Shown here in pieces: positions 1-11,213 of a stretch of DNA of 64,000 nucleotides. The first letter of the stretch is position 1. The number at the start of each line of letters is the position of its first letter. The position numbers were made by a program, and so were the translations under genes. The notes below the pieces were generated by a model. It searched no databases. It saw only the letters and a list, made by a program, of their open reading frames with translations, and was not told the origin of the DNA. This DNA is from Tetrapyrgos nigripes (Eukaryota > Basidiomycota > Agaricomycetes > Agaricales > Campanellaceae): the NCBI GenBank assembly GCA_013368315.1, contig JAACJM010000098.1, positions 124,001 through 188,000 on the forward strand, in the 5' to 3' direction.

Positions 1-1124
1 CCAGGCGACGATCCAGAAAATTGGCATTTTGAGTTTATGCAGAATCAAGAGGTTATTGGGGAGGTTCTCGACCCTGCGTCTCATGCTGCGCCGAGTGCGG
101 AAATGACTCTGACAATACCACCTGAAGCCACTGGGTAATTATAGCTACTGTGTCAATCCTCGTCGCTATTTCTCATTCTTCTTTTGTGATTTCATCTTCC
201 TTCTACCAGGCAAGTAGAACTGCTTGCTTTTACGAATCGTGTGGAGTACATTACTTCCTTCCTGCGGAGTTTCCATGTATTCATTTGGATCTGTAGCCCC
301 ACTTTCTTTTACACTCAACCAGTTGTCTTACCGACATCTCCCGTGCATGGCGTTTCGCCCAGCGAAACTACATCACCTCCAGACTCGTAAGTCCTGATGT
401 CGTGGTTATCCCTCCAGCTTCGTCATTTCTAATGACCTTCCTAACAGCCAGCCTTCGAACCCGTCTCAAGCGTAAGTCAGCACCGAATGCTTTGAAGTTG
501 CAGTATTCATATCCCTGAATTAGGTCACACAGTTCTCCTACATCTCCTCCGCTCACATCTCCGCCTCGCACGACAGCACCCTCTACATCATCGACGTCCA
601 CGCCTTCTTCAGATTCAGATAGCGATGCTGATGCCAATACTGCCGACGAAGACCTGCCTCGTCCCAACAAAACTGCAATCATCGCAGGCAGTGTCGTCGG
701 CGCCATCCTACTGCTACTCGTCATCGTACTCCTCGCCCTTCTATATCGTCGCTGGCGACGCCGAGCAGGCAGACGTGCCTATTCAGCTCCAGAGTACGAA
801 TACGACGTACCTCCTGTCTTTCGTCCAGAAAACATGGTCCGCACGACTCCTGGGTTACCCGTCAACAGTTATGAGAGCAGTAACCTTAATACCAGCTCTG
901 ACCTCAAAGATTCTCACTTTGCCTCATGGACGACCATGTCAGCACTATCGGGGCGTATACATAGTCCGCCACCGTATACGCCTTCAGACAGTAACCCTCC
1001 GACAACATTTGATAGTACTGAATATACTGCTTCATCGTTGACTGGCACTACACGGCATTCCCGCTCTACTGGGCGCATTTCAACTGATAGAGGGGGGTTT
1101 ACTGGGAGTAGCGGCTACCACTAG
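1..1124 (+). CDS. Ser/Thr-rich single-pass membrane protein, copy 1 (5' end outside window)
   Basis: Predicted exons are <1-134, 210-386 and 524-1124, with GT-AG introns and a preserved frame. The extracellular part begins inside a beta-rich N-domain (DPGDDPENWHFEF), continues into a Ser/Thr/Pro-rich stalk (SPSETTSPP) and ends in an acidic stretch. One transmembrane helix follows (starts AIIAGSVVGAILLLLV), then a basic stop-transfer patch RRWRRRAGRR and a cytoplasmic tail with PPPYTPSD. This layout is common among fungal cell-wall or surface-sensor-like proteins, but I do not recognise a named family. The first exons and signal peptide lie left of the window. They can be inferred from the second copy at 7477-8773, where bases from 7678 match bases from 1. 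This copy keeps the reading frame where the second copy has a 2-nt insertion, so it may be the functional one. Function unknown. Confidence 0.7.
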
Positions 1125-1516
1125 GGAATGTTAAAGGTGAGGTGAGGAGCTTCTGTGCTGCTACAATTTTTCAGTGAGATATTGACGTCTTCTGGGGCTT
1201 TTCAGGCTCTCGAGATAAGCGTGTGTACGTGGTACGGATTGACCTTAAAAATCTTTTAACGAAGAGGAATCATACTATGATCTGGTTTTGACTGATGGAC
1301 CTTACTTCTGAGCGACTATAGGACAGTGACTTGATGTATAAGTAGATGCACATGTATCAACAACACATTCTTTTCCAATCTTTTTTTTAATGATGTGATA
1401 GATACAACCCAGAACGGTCTATGGCGATGTACTGTCGTGGACGTTCCGACAATTTGCCTTTCCGAAGACTTGAAGAGGGAACTGAGAGATACAAAGAGAA
1501 TCTTGGTGTTCGCCAA

Positions 1517-2070
1517 GTCCGGTTCTGAACTTTGGTTCGACCTGGACTTTTCTGCCAGTGGACTGAACAAAAAGTTCAGTTCAGAGTTCAGAAATTCTCT
1601 GAACCAGATTCAAAGTCCAGTTGAAGGCTCAGTGAGTGCTTTTCGAACGCGTCCGAACCCATGGTGTGGACAGGCTGTACGAAATGAGTCCCTTTTGGTG
1701 GCATTGTGGTAAGTTTTTGACTGCTCTATACTCTTCGCTGACTTGATTGACGAGGGAGAAGGCTACGTCGTCAGTTTGAACCCGAGGCCGGCTTTGGGAC
1801 CAAGGCACATGTCTGTGGTGCACTGCCATTTGGCGTACAGTGGAATACTGTAGTAAAACTTGAGTAAAACTCGACAAACTTACTTTAGACATCCTTTACA
1901 GAATCCTGCAGCCAAGTTGTATGTGAAATGGTGTGTTTGTAGAGCCTCAGATGGGAAAAGATTGAGACTCACTGAAAGATCTTTTGGTCCGGTCGAAAGT
2001 TCTGAACCGAACCTAAAGTTCAGTTCAAAGTTTAGAGAATTTTGGACTGAACCAGACCGAACCGGACTTG
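1517..2070. repeat. GTTCAG/GAACC-rich degenerate interspersed repeat
   Basis: Two patches (about 1517-1635 and 1986-2062) are full of short alternating GTTCAG, CTGAAC and GGTTCGG words. Read as protein they give meaningless strings such as TEPDRTGL. The same style of sequence recurs at about 9315-9410 and 9644-9722. It appears to be a dispersed low-complexity repeat and not a gene. The intervening 1125-1516 is 3' flank shared with 8774-9110, part of the segmental duplication. Confidence 0.5.
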
Positions 2071-2267
2071 ACGAACACTAAAAGAGATAAGAGAGGATAA
2101 GAGCCTTTGAGCTACCTGTCGTTGCTGCTTTGCCGTATGAGGTTCTTCCTGCAGGTCCGAGTCTTTGCGGTGTTTGACAGATAGCCTAGCCTGGACCCAA
2201 TATCAGTACGAGCGCAAGTCGTCATATCACAAGATATATGTGGCTGGTGGCTGATCTAAGACGCGAT

Positions 2268-2664
2268 CACTGCGGGCGGCCATTGATATTTGCAGGCATT
2301 TTTGTTGGGACTTAAATTACAAATTTTTAGCACGATTTCTAGGCTGATACAAGTGTGGCAGCCGTTGCTTCTCTCCGGCTTCCTGGTAGCGGCAGAGGAA
2401 GAGGGGCCAGGCAAACAACTGCAAATACTTTTCTTAAAGGGGAAATCATTTCCTCAAAAGGGTATATGAAAAGGTGCCAAAGTTTATAGTGTTTGAAGAG
2501 TCACTGTATTTGCCAGTATTTGCCGCTGAAATGCCAGCTTTCCATTTAAAGCTGGCATTTCAGCGGCAAATACTTTGACTTTTATCAGCCTAGAAATCGT
2601 GCGAAATTTTCGTAATTTAAGTCCCAACAAAAATGCCTACAAATATCAATGGCCGCCCGCAGTG
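2268..2664. mobile_element. Foldback/MITE-like element with about 82-bp terminal inverted repeats
   Basis: Bases 2268-2349 (starting CACTGCGGGCGGCCATTGAT) reappear as a nearly exact reverse complement at 2583-2664. Mismatches and small gaps are few. There is no ORF inside, so this is a non-autonomous element. A second, perfect palindrome lies inside it at 2517-2572. I could not define a target-site duplication with confidence: GATC-like bases flank both ends, but they may belong to the inverted repeat. Confidence 0.8.
2517..2572. repeat. Perfect 25-bp stem hairpin nested in the MITE
   Basis: 2517-2541 and 2548-2572 are exact reverse complements separated by a 6-nt loop (CCATTT). A transcript from either strand would form a long uninterrupted hairpin. 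It is nested inside the larger inverted repeat 2268-2664. Confidence 0.85.
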
Positions 2665-3546
2665 GATCCTAGTATGTAGCGATCGAGATCAACGTTCAGT
2701 GCCGCCGGTTTCTTGAGCTTCTTCGCGCTAGCCTTTTCTATCCTCCTGTGATGGCACCTGTGAACGCTGAAGCCCAACTAACGGAACGAATTTGATAGAA
2801 CCACCGCTCACATGGTCCTATCAATTTGATAGCTGAAACCTCGGCCCTCTCCATAGCACGCGTTAATCATTGGTTAATTCTAGAGGGACTTGTAGCTTTC
2901 CGTTGGCTTTCAGAGGGTTCCGGCGGCTGAGAGAAACGGGGGCGTCGTGGGAGGTGATGATTATATATGTCACGGTCGAGCTCGACAATTTCGGGTGACC
3001 AAACGGCGTCTTCCGGCTTACCGACTCCCATCAGGTCTACATATACGCACACGAAGAGTGTCAAGCGTATATCGTCAGTCTGGCTACGCGAGACTACATC
3101 AGGTCTCATCCTGCCCGCTCCCGCCGCTCCTTCACTGTGTATTGACTCCCTACATACCTTGCCACAGTGTGATCTGAGATGAATGTCGTGTAAGCACAAA
3201 GATTAGTTACTGATACTTGAAGTACATACAGCAGTACATATTACTAGTACTACTTACACAGTGTATGGATGATATCTAGGATGCTGGTAACTAGGCTTAT
3301 ACAGGAGAAAAATGACGATTCATTCCTTAGATAATAGCTAGACTACTCAAGTGCGTCAAAGAAGTTGAACGGGACCACCCCCAGCATATTAACCACGCTT
3401 TCACTCTGCTTTTAACGAACCTTATAAGCACGAAAGGCAGAAACTTTTTTGTTTTTCTCAAAGTTTGTACTTTGACTGTATGGGGGATACCATTCAATAC
3501 TACTACTAAGTATCTTTCACCCAGTGACCTACGACCATTCTTCTGC
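2665..3546. other. Intergenic stretch without recognisable gene
   Basis: Only short overlapping open frames on both strands (about 2867-3199) with no family resemblance and no coherent splicing. Nothing else is evident. Confidence 0.5.
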
Positions 3547-5952
3547 TCAGTATTTCAACTGCTCAATAACTGCATCACTATTCAAAAATCCACACCTCTC
3601 CTTCAACTTCTGCGCCACCAACACCTTATTAGAACCTTTTCCTTCCAACTTCGACACTCCCGGATCAGACCCTCCAACGACATAAACACCCGCATCCATC
3701 ATCCCAACGTCGGGATGATAACTTCCTTCCCATCCCTTCAACGTAACCTTTCCCGGAATCGTAGGCAGCCCAACACTAGCAAACGTCGTCCAAGACCTCG
3801 ACACTTGCTCAAGCAAAGCGTAATCAGCCTCAGTGGGGTTGACTAGGCCCGTAGTGTTGTATGCGGTAAAACTAGCGTAGACGTAGGCTAGTTCGGAGGA
3901 GTGAATAACTCCAAGACCAGGGGAGCCTAGGCTTTCCAAGGAGGGCGTGAGGATGGTTTGGTTGAAGGAGTATAAGAAGACAGGTATGGCTCCGGTTTTA
4001 GGTCCACCCCGCCACTCAGGATGCTCGTCAGCGTCAGCGAGGTCTTGAGAGTATTTATCTGCCATAGCATGTCCGAATAAAAACGACGGGCAAACGAGTA
4101 GGATATCTCGAAACACTTGAGCAGTGCGGTAAAATTCTGCTGAGAGACCTGCTTCGGTATTAGCATTGAAATCTTCTACTGGGTATAACTCGAGAAGACG
4201 GCTGATAGTAGTTTGAGTAAGGTCGGGGTAGAATATGTGTAAAAACTCCTCCATAGTTGTATTGGCTGGCGTAAAAAGCGTCCCATCGTCCTCCGTCCAC
4301 CCAATAATAACCGGCATGCGAACAAATCGACCTTGACGGGTCAGTTCGGACGACGCTGACGGGAGGAAATCGCCATCTACGGTGGGTAAATAAACATCTC
4401 CATCGTTTTGGCTTGAAGTAGAGTCGTGTTGTTGAATAGTTATGTTGAGAAGCGTTCCCATAGGAAGATTTCGTAGACAGGCTAATGTTTTGCTGCCTTG
4501 TGGATTCCCAAAGGTGTCGCACCCGGTTAGGTTAGCGACGGCGTTGAAGGTGTTGAGAGTTAGGTTGCTGGTGGAAGTGGGTTCGAGGGCGGTGCTTAAT
4601 GTCATGATCACCTCCCTAAACTCCCTATATATCTAACTAGTCAGTGATCATTCCCGCTAGTTTCATAGTTCTTATTTGTATTGTTTCCATATTGATCGTA
4701 TTCATTTGTTAGGTACTTATACGTTGTATTTAGCTACTTGTTCCGTAGCAGAATCAACTCCATAGTTCCCCCCTAAGGTGCTAGGCCTTGTTCGAGCCTC
4801 TTTCCGTACTCTTGCCATGGCCCGGTCCCTTACACTTTCCATGATGGCACTGTGGAAAGGGGCACCTTTGGTTCTGCCGTAGGCGAGGATTTGGAGGGTG
4901 ACGCTGAGAGCTGTATTCATCATGGTCAGCGCGACATCTCAAGGGAAGAAAGTTAGGTCGAAGCAACTAGACGAAGTTCGGATTAATTGCGACAAGATGG
5001 GTGAAAGTTAAACGAAAAGATGATCCTTACCTCCCGACGACTGTCCAAAAATGGTGACTTTATCAGGGCTACCTCCAAAAGAACCAATGTTTTCCTACAG
5101 AGACTGTATTTCAGCATCTCTCTTCACGTGTACCTCAAGGCTCCTTGACTAACCTTGACCCATTCAAGAACTAACCTCTGATCCTTTAGACCAACGTTGA
5201 GGTCGTTGGTTTCCCTCAAAGCTTCAGAAAGCGCGAATCCAAAGACTATAATAATAGAGTAGATTAGAGCCCACTTCAGAAAAGATGTATGTATGGACTC
5301 ACTGTTTAAACGATAATTCATCGCGACGAAGATAACAGGAAGTCCATTCGCAACTGACTCCAAGATCAATGCGTCTGGTTCATTCGTCCTTCCGTTGATG
5401 TGCCCGTTGAATAATCCACCTTTCGAAAGAAAAGAAAAGAAAAAAAGAAGAAAGACCTCATGAACGCAATGCAGCGCATTAACATGAAAGTAGTACCGAA
5501 GTAAAGTACAAACCTCCATAAACCCACACAAAAACAGGCAACTCATCCTCTTCCTTCGTCCCCACAGGTCTAGCAACCTTCAACCTCAAACAATCCTCAC
5601 TCAAATCTCCTTCCGTCAGATTACTAAACCAAGGAAACCCAGGCACAGTCGTTTGAGGACATACAGGTCCTGGGACTGTTGCATTGTAAATTGTACCTGA
5701 GGGTAAATACGCAGGTTCGGGAGAAGCAAATCGACGAGAACCAGCGGTGGAGAGACCGTAGGGGATATTGAGGAATTTCTCTACACCAGGTGAAGAGGTG
5801 ATTCCGAGGTATGTGATGTTGTGCTTGATGTCGAAGACAATCGGGTTTGGAATTGGGCTAGCGAAAGCGGAGGGTAGTAGTGAGAAGCTCAGGAAGATGA
5901 AGAAGGTCGAAACCAACTTGAGGAGACTGAGACTGCCCAGTGGGAACGACAT
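3547..5952 (-). pseudogene. Type-B carboxylesterase/lipase interrupted by a 237-bp insertion
   Basis: Exons on the minus strand are 5952-5514, 5419-5303, 5245-5154, 5094-5031 and 4910-3547. The protein has a signal peptide (MSFPLGSLSLL start), the YGGG oxyanion-hole region, NYRLN, a GQSSG nucleophile elbow, an acid position in WTEDDGTLF and a catalytic His in GVIHSSEL. All match the intact paralogue at 47507-49673. In the last exon, right after the ATGGAAAG codons, 237 bp of foreign sequence (4598-4834) flanked by a repeated CTT breaks the frame with an in-frame stop. Downstream the frame is open to the normal ...EQLKY stop. Splicing at the GT and AG present at the insertion edges would remove 239 or 241 nt and shift the frame, so I call it a pseudogene. 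Either a truncated 5' product or use of another splice site is possible. It was probably a secreted esterase. Confidence 0.85.
4598..4834. mobile_element. 237-bp insertion in carboxylesterase exon, 3-bp duplication
   Basis: The two related esterase copies read continuously here (…ATGGAAAGCAC…), while this copy carries 237 extra bases between duplicated CTT trinucleotides (4595-4597 and 4835-4837, plus strand). Insertion plus duplication is 240 bp, a multiple of three. On the gene strand the insert starts TGTAAGG and ends ATT just before AAG, so it resembles an intron at both edges. It has no clear terminal inverted repeats and no other copy in this window. Confidence 0.65.
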
Positions 5953-6065
5953 ATTTCTTCTGAGAAAACACTGGTACCTGTGGCGTGCTACTAGTAGTAG
6001 CGCATTACTACATAAAGTCATTTAGGCTCGTCCCCCAGTGAGCGCAGCGATCGACAGCTCCTGTA

Positions 6066-6197
6066 ACACGCCGAGAAAACAAAAATATCCGCTCGACGGA
6101 TAGATGACATTATTGTTCTGATATAGGATATATCTGTACAAAAATGTGTTTTCGTACGCCTTTCTGTTGAGCGGATATTTTTGTATCTTCGGCGTGT
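6066..6197. mobile_element. Short MITE with about 30-bp inverted ends (ACACGCCGA…)
   Basis: The left end (ACACGCCGAG… AAAAATATCCGCTC) is mirrored by the right end (GAGCGGATATTTTTGTATCTTCGGCGTGT). A related 62-bp element lies at 28687-28748. No coding capacity. Confidence 0.7.
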
Positions 6198-6989
6198 AAG
6201 TTATAACGAGTACAGTGTCGATGGGTATTATCCGATCCAGGGCCTAGAAGTCCAAGAAGTAGAAGCATACGGTTTGACCGGCGGCGCAGGTTCTTCCGCC
6301 GGATATTAATTAATAATATTATAATAATGCTAGGAATGTCGGGTACGGATTCGGGTGAGCAGAGTTAGGGGATGGGGATATGTAGGTATAGTGGTTTAAA
6401 GAAGAGAGTGCAGAGGCACTGCTGGCAGCGTTGGGAGCGTAGGACTGGCGTGAACCCTGCCAGCCAGTCGGTTGGTCAGAATGACGCGACGGAAAAAAAC
6501 AAAACAAGAAGGAAAATGAAACAGAAAAATGAAAGAAAGACATCAAGGTGAAGACAAAGGACGGACAGCAGCTTCACGTCCAATCCCAGCGCTGTCCTTT
6601 GAAAGAAGACAAGGACACTAGGCAGCACGAGACTTCTCCTTGCGGCGGCGTATCAGTTCTTGATCCCAGCCTAAACCACTCCTCCTCCTCCTCCTCCTCC
6701 TCCTCACCATCGTCAGAAAAGGAAATCACGCCATGACACAAAATCAAAAAATATGTATTTCATGGTAAAGACGGCAACTCAGAGTCAAATGGGGAGGGCG
6801 GGTCAATCGCCGGCAAATCCAAACGATTTAGGAAGGTACGGAAGGGAACCTTCATTTCCGACCATCTTCGGGCTTCTGGGACCTGGATCGGAAAATACCC
6901 ATCGACGTACCACTCAGTTATAACAGTAACTTTTAAGGTAGCTCTTCGATTCCATATGCAGCAGATCGGAGGTTGGCTGGTCACGATAT
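6198..6989. other. Intergenic; purine-rich tracts and a short (CTC)n run
   Basis: Contains AT-rich (ATTAATAATATTATAATAAT) and GAA-rich tracts and a CTCCTC microsatellite at about 6678-6702. No gene recognised. Confidence 0.45.
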
Positions 6990-7420
6990 TGGTTTAGGGC
7001 CGGCCCTTCGAGCATTGGTTTACCCGGACGTCTTCCGTGCAAGTCTTCTGCTCCGTGCACACGGGATCAAACTTTTCATACGATGTGTACAATGGCACTC
7101 ATGACCCAATACCCATTATGATCCTCAAGTGTACCTCAAGTGATAGCGGCGGTTTCAGTCATGAGGCCCAGGACGACGTGCTCAGTACCAGAACTTCAAA
7201 TGATACAATCAATAGTCTATGAAAACTATCCTGTCGTCTGGTCGTTAACAGCTATCCGAAAATACCCGTACGTTGCTTCGAGAAGATATCCTATAAGAAG
7301 CCAACGTTCTCAGCACTTTCATCTTCCAAGTCTCAGTCTATTCTCGCGCTTTTCAGCCATTCATCATTCCAAACCTTGTGTCTACCACCACCTTCTACAA
7401 CTCCTTGATTGTATTTAAGG
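6990..7420 (+). pseudogene. Relic of ADH promoter and first codons
   Basis: This stretch matches 10030-10390 and, inverted, 46740-47010, the upstream region of the intact alcohol dehydrogenase. Shared words include ACGTTGCTTCGAGAAG, GCCAACGTTCTCAGCAC and CATTCATCATTCCAAACCTT. At the expected start the sequence reads TTGTGTCTACCACCACCTTC, so the ATG is lost, and only about 10 codons of homology follow. It is what remains of a third ADH copy next to the split esterase at 3547-5952. That reproduces the divergent ADH/esterase arrangement seen intact at 45-50 kb. Confidence 0.65.
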
Positions 7421-7476
7421 CCCCTGGTCCGCCAGATTCCCTTGCTCTCTCTTCTCCCCGCATTTTTAAATTTGCC

Positions 7477-8773
7477 ATGGCTATTTGGGCGAGAATGTGA
7501 GTGTTTTCTTTTCGCTGAGTAATGACATGTCTCAAATAATTACTTTATTCAATGGTAACCTTCAGGATAATAATCATTGCTCTCTATCTCGCGTCGCTGG
7601 TCGCTAGCCTTTCCATAGATGGTTTTCCCGCAACCGTGACTCCAGGAGAAGTAGTCACCATCACATGGTTCCGCGATCCAGGCGACGATCCAGAAAATTG
7701 GCATTTTGAGTTTATGCAGAATCAAGAGGTTATTGGGGAGGTTCTCGACCCTGCGTCTCATGCCGCACCGAGTGCGGTAATGACTCTGACAATACCACCT
7801 GAAGCCACTGGGTAATTATAGCTATTGTATCAATCCTCGTCGCTATTTCTCATTCTTCTTTTGGGATTTCATCTTCTTTCTACCAGGCAAGTAGAGCTGC
7901 TTGCTTTCACGAATCTTGTGGAGTACATTACTTCCTTCCTTCGCGGAGTTTCCATGTACTCATTTGGATCTGTAGCCCCACTTTCTTTTACACTCAACCA
8001 GTTGTCTTACCGACATCTCCCGTGCATGGCGTTTCGCCCAGCGAAACTACATCACCTCCAGAGTCGTGAGTCCTGATGTCGTGGTTATCCCTCCAGCTTC
8101 GTCATTTCTAATGACCTTCCTAACAGCCAGCCTTCGAACCTGTTGCAAGCGTAAGTCAACACCGAATGCTTTGAAGAAGTTACAGGATTCATATCCCTGA
8201 AATAGGACGCACAGTTCTCCTGCATCTCCTCCGCTCACATCTCCGCCTCGCACGACAGCACCCTCCATATCACTGACGTCCACGCCTTCTCCTTCAGATT
8301 CAGATAGCGATACTGATGCCAATATTGCCGACGAAGACCTGCCTCGTCCCGATAATACTGCAATTATCGCAGGCAGTATCGTCAGCGCCATCCTACTACT
8401 ACTCGTCATCGTACTCCTCGCCCTTCTATATCGTCGCTGGCAACGCCGAGCAGGCAGACGTGCCTATTCAGCTTCAGAGTACGAATACGACGTACCTCCT
8501 GTCTTTCGTCCAGAAAACATGGTCCGCACGACTCCTGGGTTACCCGTCAACAGTTATGAGAGCAGTAACCTTAATACCAGCTCTGACCTCAAGGATTCTC
8601 ACTTTGCCTCATGGACGACCATGTCAGCACTATCAGCACTATTGGGGCGTATACATAGTCCGCCACCGTATACGCCTTCAGACAGTAACCCTCCGACATC
8701 ATTCGATAGTATTGAATATAGTGCTTCATCGTTGACTGGCCCTACACATCATTCCCGCTCGCATTTCAACTGA
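7477..8773 (+). pseudogene. Ser/Thr-rich single-pass membrane protein, copy 2 (frameshifted)
   Basis: Predicted exons are 7477-7496, 7566-7811, 7887-8065 and 8206-8773. The first two encode a signal peptide (MAIWARM + IIIIALYLASLVAS) and an N-domain identical in style to copy 1. The third exon is 179 nt against 177 nt in copy 1. The extra two bases, in CTTCCTTCGCGGAG near 7942-7952, throw the frame off before the Ser-rich stalk. The fourth exon would still encode the helix (starts AIIAGSIVSAILLLLV) and the PPPYTPSD tail in the original frame. Unless RNA processing compensates, the product is truncated before the membrane anchor and could be secreted. The second copy also differs by a SAL duplication in the tail. 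Confidence 0.75.
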
Positions 8774-9314
8774 TAGAAGAGGAGTGTTGAAGGTGTGAAA
8801 TACTGACGTCCTCTGGGGCTTTTCAGGCTCTCGAGATATGCCTATGTACGTGGTACGGATTTTTGAACCTTGAAATCTTTTATGGAGAGGATTCATACTA
8901 TGATCTGGTCTTGGTTGATGGTCTTTACTTCTGGGTGACTATAAGACAGTGACTTGATGTATAAATTGGTGCACATGTATCAACAACGCATTCTTTTCCA
9001 ATCTTCTTTAGGATGTGATAGATACGACCCAGAACGATCTATGGCAGTGAACTGTCGTGGACGTTCCGACAATTCGCCTTTCCAAAGGCTTGAGGAGGGA
9101 GCTGCCAAGAGATAACAAAGAGGCAAGAGCCTCTGAGCTGTCCGTCGTTGCTGCCTTGCCGTATGAAATTCTTCCTGCAAGTCTTTGCGGCGTCAGTCTT
9201 TGACAGAGTACGAGAGTCTGCATCTACCTATTGGGCCTTTCTAGCAATTAGAAACGGTCGTTCGCAAGCTTGCAGTTTCCATGGCCTAGCCTGGACCCGA
9301 TATATAAGTACGTG

Positions 9315-9725
9315 TGTTTACCAAGTCCAGTTCAGTCCTGTTCAGGCCAAAATTTTCTGAACTTTGGTCCGGTTCAGGTTTGAACTTTTCTGGACCCATT
9401 TTTCAGTGAGTCTCATTTTTTTTTTCCCTTCTGAGGTTCTAAAAAATCACTACTAGTTCCACTGTATGACAAGTAGAATTGCACCACAGACATGTTCCTT
9501 GGTCCCAAAGCCAGCCTCAAACTGACAATGTAGCCTTCTCCTTCATCTATCAAGTCAGCGAAGAGGATATAGTAGTCAAAAAAGTAAGAAAAACTCATCG
9601 CAACGCCACCAAAAAGGACACATTTCGTACAATCCAAAGTATCGGTTCGGATGCGTTCGAAAAAAGTTCAGCACCCACTGAACGCTGAACCTTGGACTGG
9701 ATTTTGAGTCCGGCTCAGAGAATTT
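9315..9725. repeat. Second patch of the GTTCAG/GAACC-rich repeat
   Basis: Two blocks (9315-9410 and 9644-9722) of the same word composition as 1517-2070. The second abuts and appears to truncate the esterase fragment at 9720. Confidence 0.5.
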
Positions 9726-9917
9726 CTCTACACCAGTCGAAGAGGTGATTCCGAGATATGTAACGTTGTGCTTGACGTCGATGGCAATCAGGTTTGGAAT
9801 TGGGTCAGCAAAAGCGGAGGTAGTAGTGAGAAGCTCAGGAAGATGAAGAAGGTCGAAGCCAACTTGAGCAGACTGAGACTGCCCAGTGGGAATAACACCT
9901 TTCTTCTGAAGAAACAT
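9720..9917 (-). pseudogene. 5' fragment of a type-B carboxylesterase
   Basis: Minus-strand translation ends in IAIDVKHNVTYLGITSST, followed by GVEKF, which matches the mature N-terminus of the intact esterase after its signal peptide (…VIDTKHNVTFLGITSS). The signal-peptide region is frame-damaged. Homology stops at the GTTCAG-rich repeat, so everything beyond the first 60 or so codons is missing. It sits head-to-head with the ADH relic at 10340, as in the intact locus. Confidence 0.75.
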
Positions 9918-10339
9918 TGGTACCTGTGACTTAGCGCCGCGGCTTTAACATAGAGTCAGTGTCAAGTGTTAAACTGACTTTGATTTAGGGCCGGCCCTTC
10001 GAAGTGTCGCTCTATTAAGTACTCGGACAACGTCGCCTGCACTCCGCATGCGGGATCAAGCTTTTCATACGATCCTCAAGTGTACCTCAAGTGAATGCGG
10101 CGATCATTATAGTCATGAGGACGACGTGCACACCAGAACTTCAAATGACACAATCTATACTAGTAGTCCATGAAAACTATCCTGTCGCCTGGTCCTTATC
10201 AGCCCCTATCTGAGAATACCTGTACGTTGCTTCGAGAAGTTACTTTATAATAAGCCAACGTTCTCAGCACTTTCAAAATTCAACTTCCAAGTCTCAGTCC
10301 ATTCTCGCGTTTTTTCAGCCATTCATCATTCCAAACCTT

Positions 10340-10935
10340 ATGTCTATCACCACCACCACCATCACCTTCTGCAATCCATCCAGTTCCGTGGTTCCTTCTC
10401 CAGGGAAATCGTCCAGAAAACCATCACTTACGACCTCGACGGGCTTGCTCTACACGGAGTTATCATCAAAAGTGACTGCCAGTGGACTGTGCTTTACCGA
10501 TATCCTTATGTTGATTAAAAGGACACACTTTTGGGGTATGAAGGTGTGTTTGCGTTGTGTCCACTTTTGCCCAGTAAACTTAAATTTAGTCCAACCTCTT
10601 TCAGGGGCCGGTATAGTCCAAGTTGTCGGATCCGGCTGCAAGAAACGTCAAAGTCGGTGATAGAGTCGGTTGAGGGGGAACCAACAGTAAGCACGAATCC
10701 TTCTGACACTATTACTTCATTTCAATTTCACCATACCAGCTAAACACACGCCCGTACCTGTACCCGTACCCACGACTGCGCATATAGGCTGCTGCAAAAA
10801 CTACGAATTCTGGACGACTCCTACTTAACTCCTACTGTCCCCAAATCGAATGGTGTGGTTGTGGTATGGTCTCACCAATCCAATCACGACTGCGGTTCTC
10901 TCAGCAGTATCACAATCTCGTTGAAGGTAAACGGT
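10340..10935 (+). pseudogene. Zinc alcohol dehydrogenase relic
   Basis: The first exon still reads VTASGLCFTDILML (catalytic-zinc Cys region). After it the GHEG motif is degraded, the second exon keeps VGSGCK, and a third exon (from about 10776) retains scattered CCK and PQIEW-like codons with a stop and deletions. Compared with the intact copy (45473-46751) everything after the structural-zinc lobe is gone. The upstream 300 bp are shared with both other copies. Confidence 0.8.
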
Positions 10936-11213
10936 TTCTCAACGCACGATATGATATATCATTGATTGATGTTGGGTGATAGTCTAGTGCAATGGTCAAT
11001 ATCGACCAATTTACCTGACAGGAACGATCTTCACGCATTGTCGCAGATTACGATCGTAACGCAGTACCTTTTTCCCAGTTTTCCGAGTAGAGATCACAGT
11101 TTGAGGGGCCAGCCCGGTAAATAAAGCAAAGTTGGCATTTGGCGTCCCGCCCACCCAGGGCACCACCATTACCAATGTCAGCAGCAGAAAACTATTTAAT
11201 TTCTCACTGCACA

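Noticed and set aside
625..1041. 138-codon frame overlapping the membrane-protein exon
   Set aside because: Different frame from the spliced reading frame that encodes the transmembrane helix and is conserved in the second copy.
4598..4834. The esterase insertion as an ordinary conserved intron
   Set aside because: Paralogues have uninterrupted exon here and the available GT/AG pair does not restore the frame.
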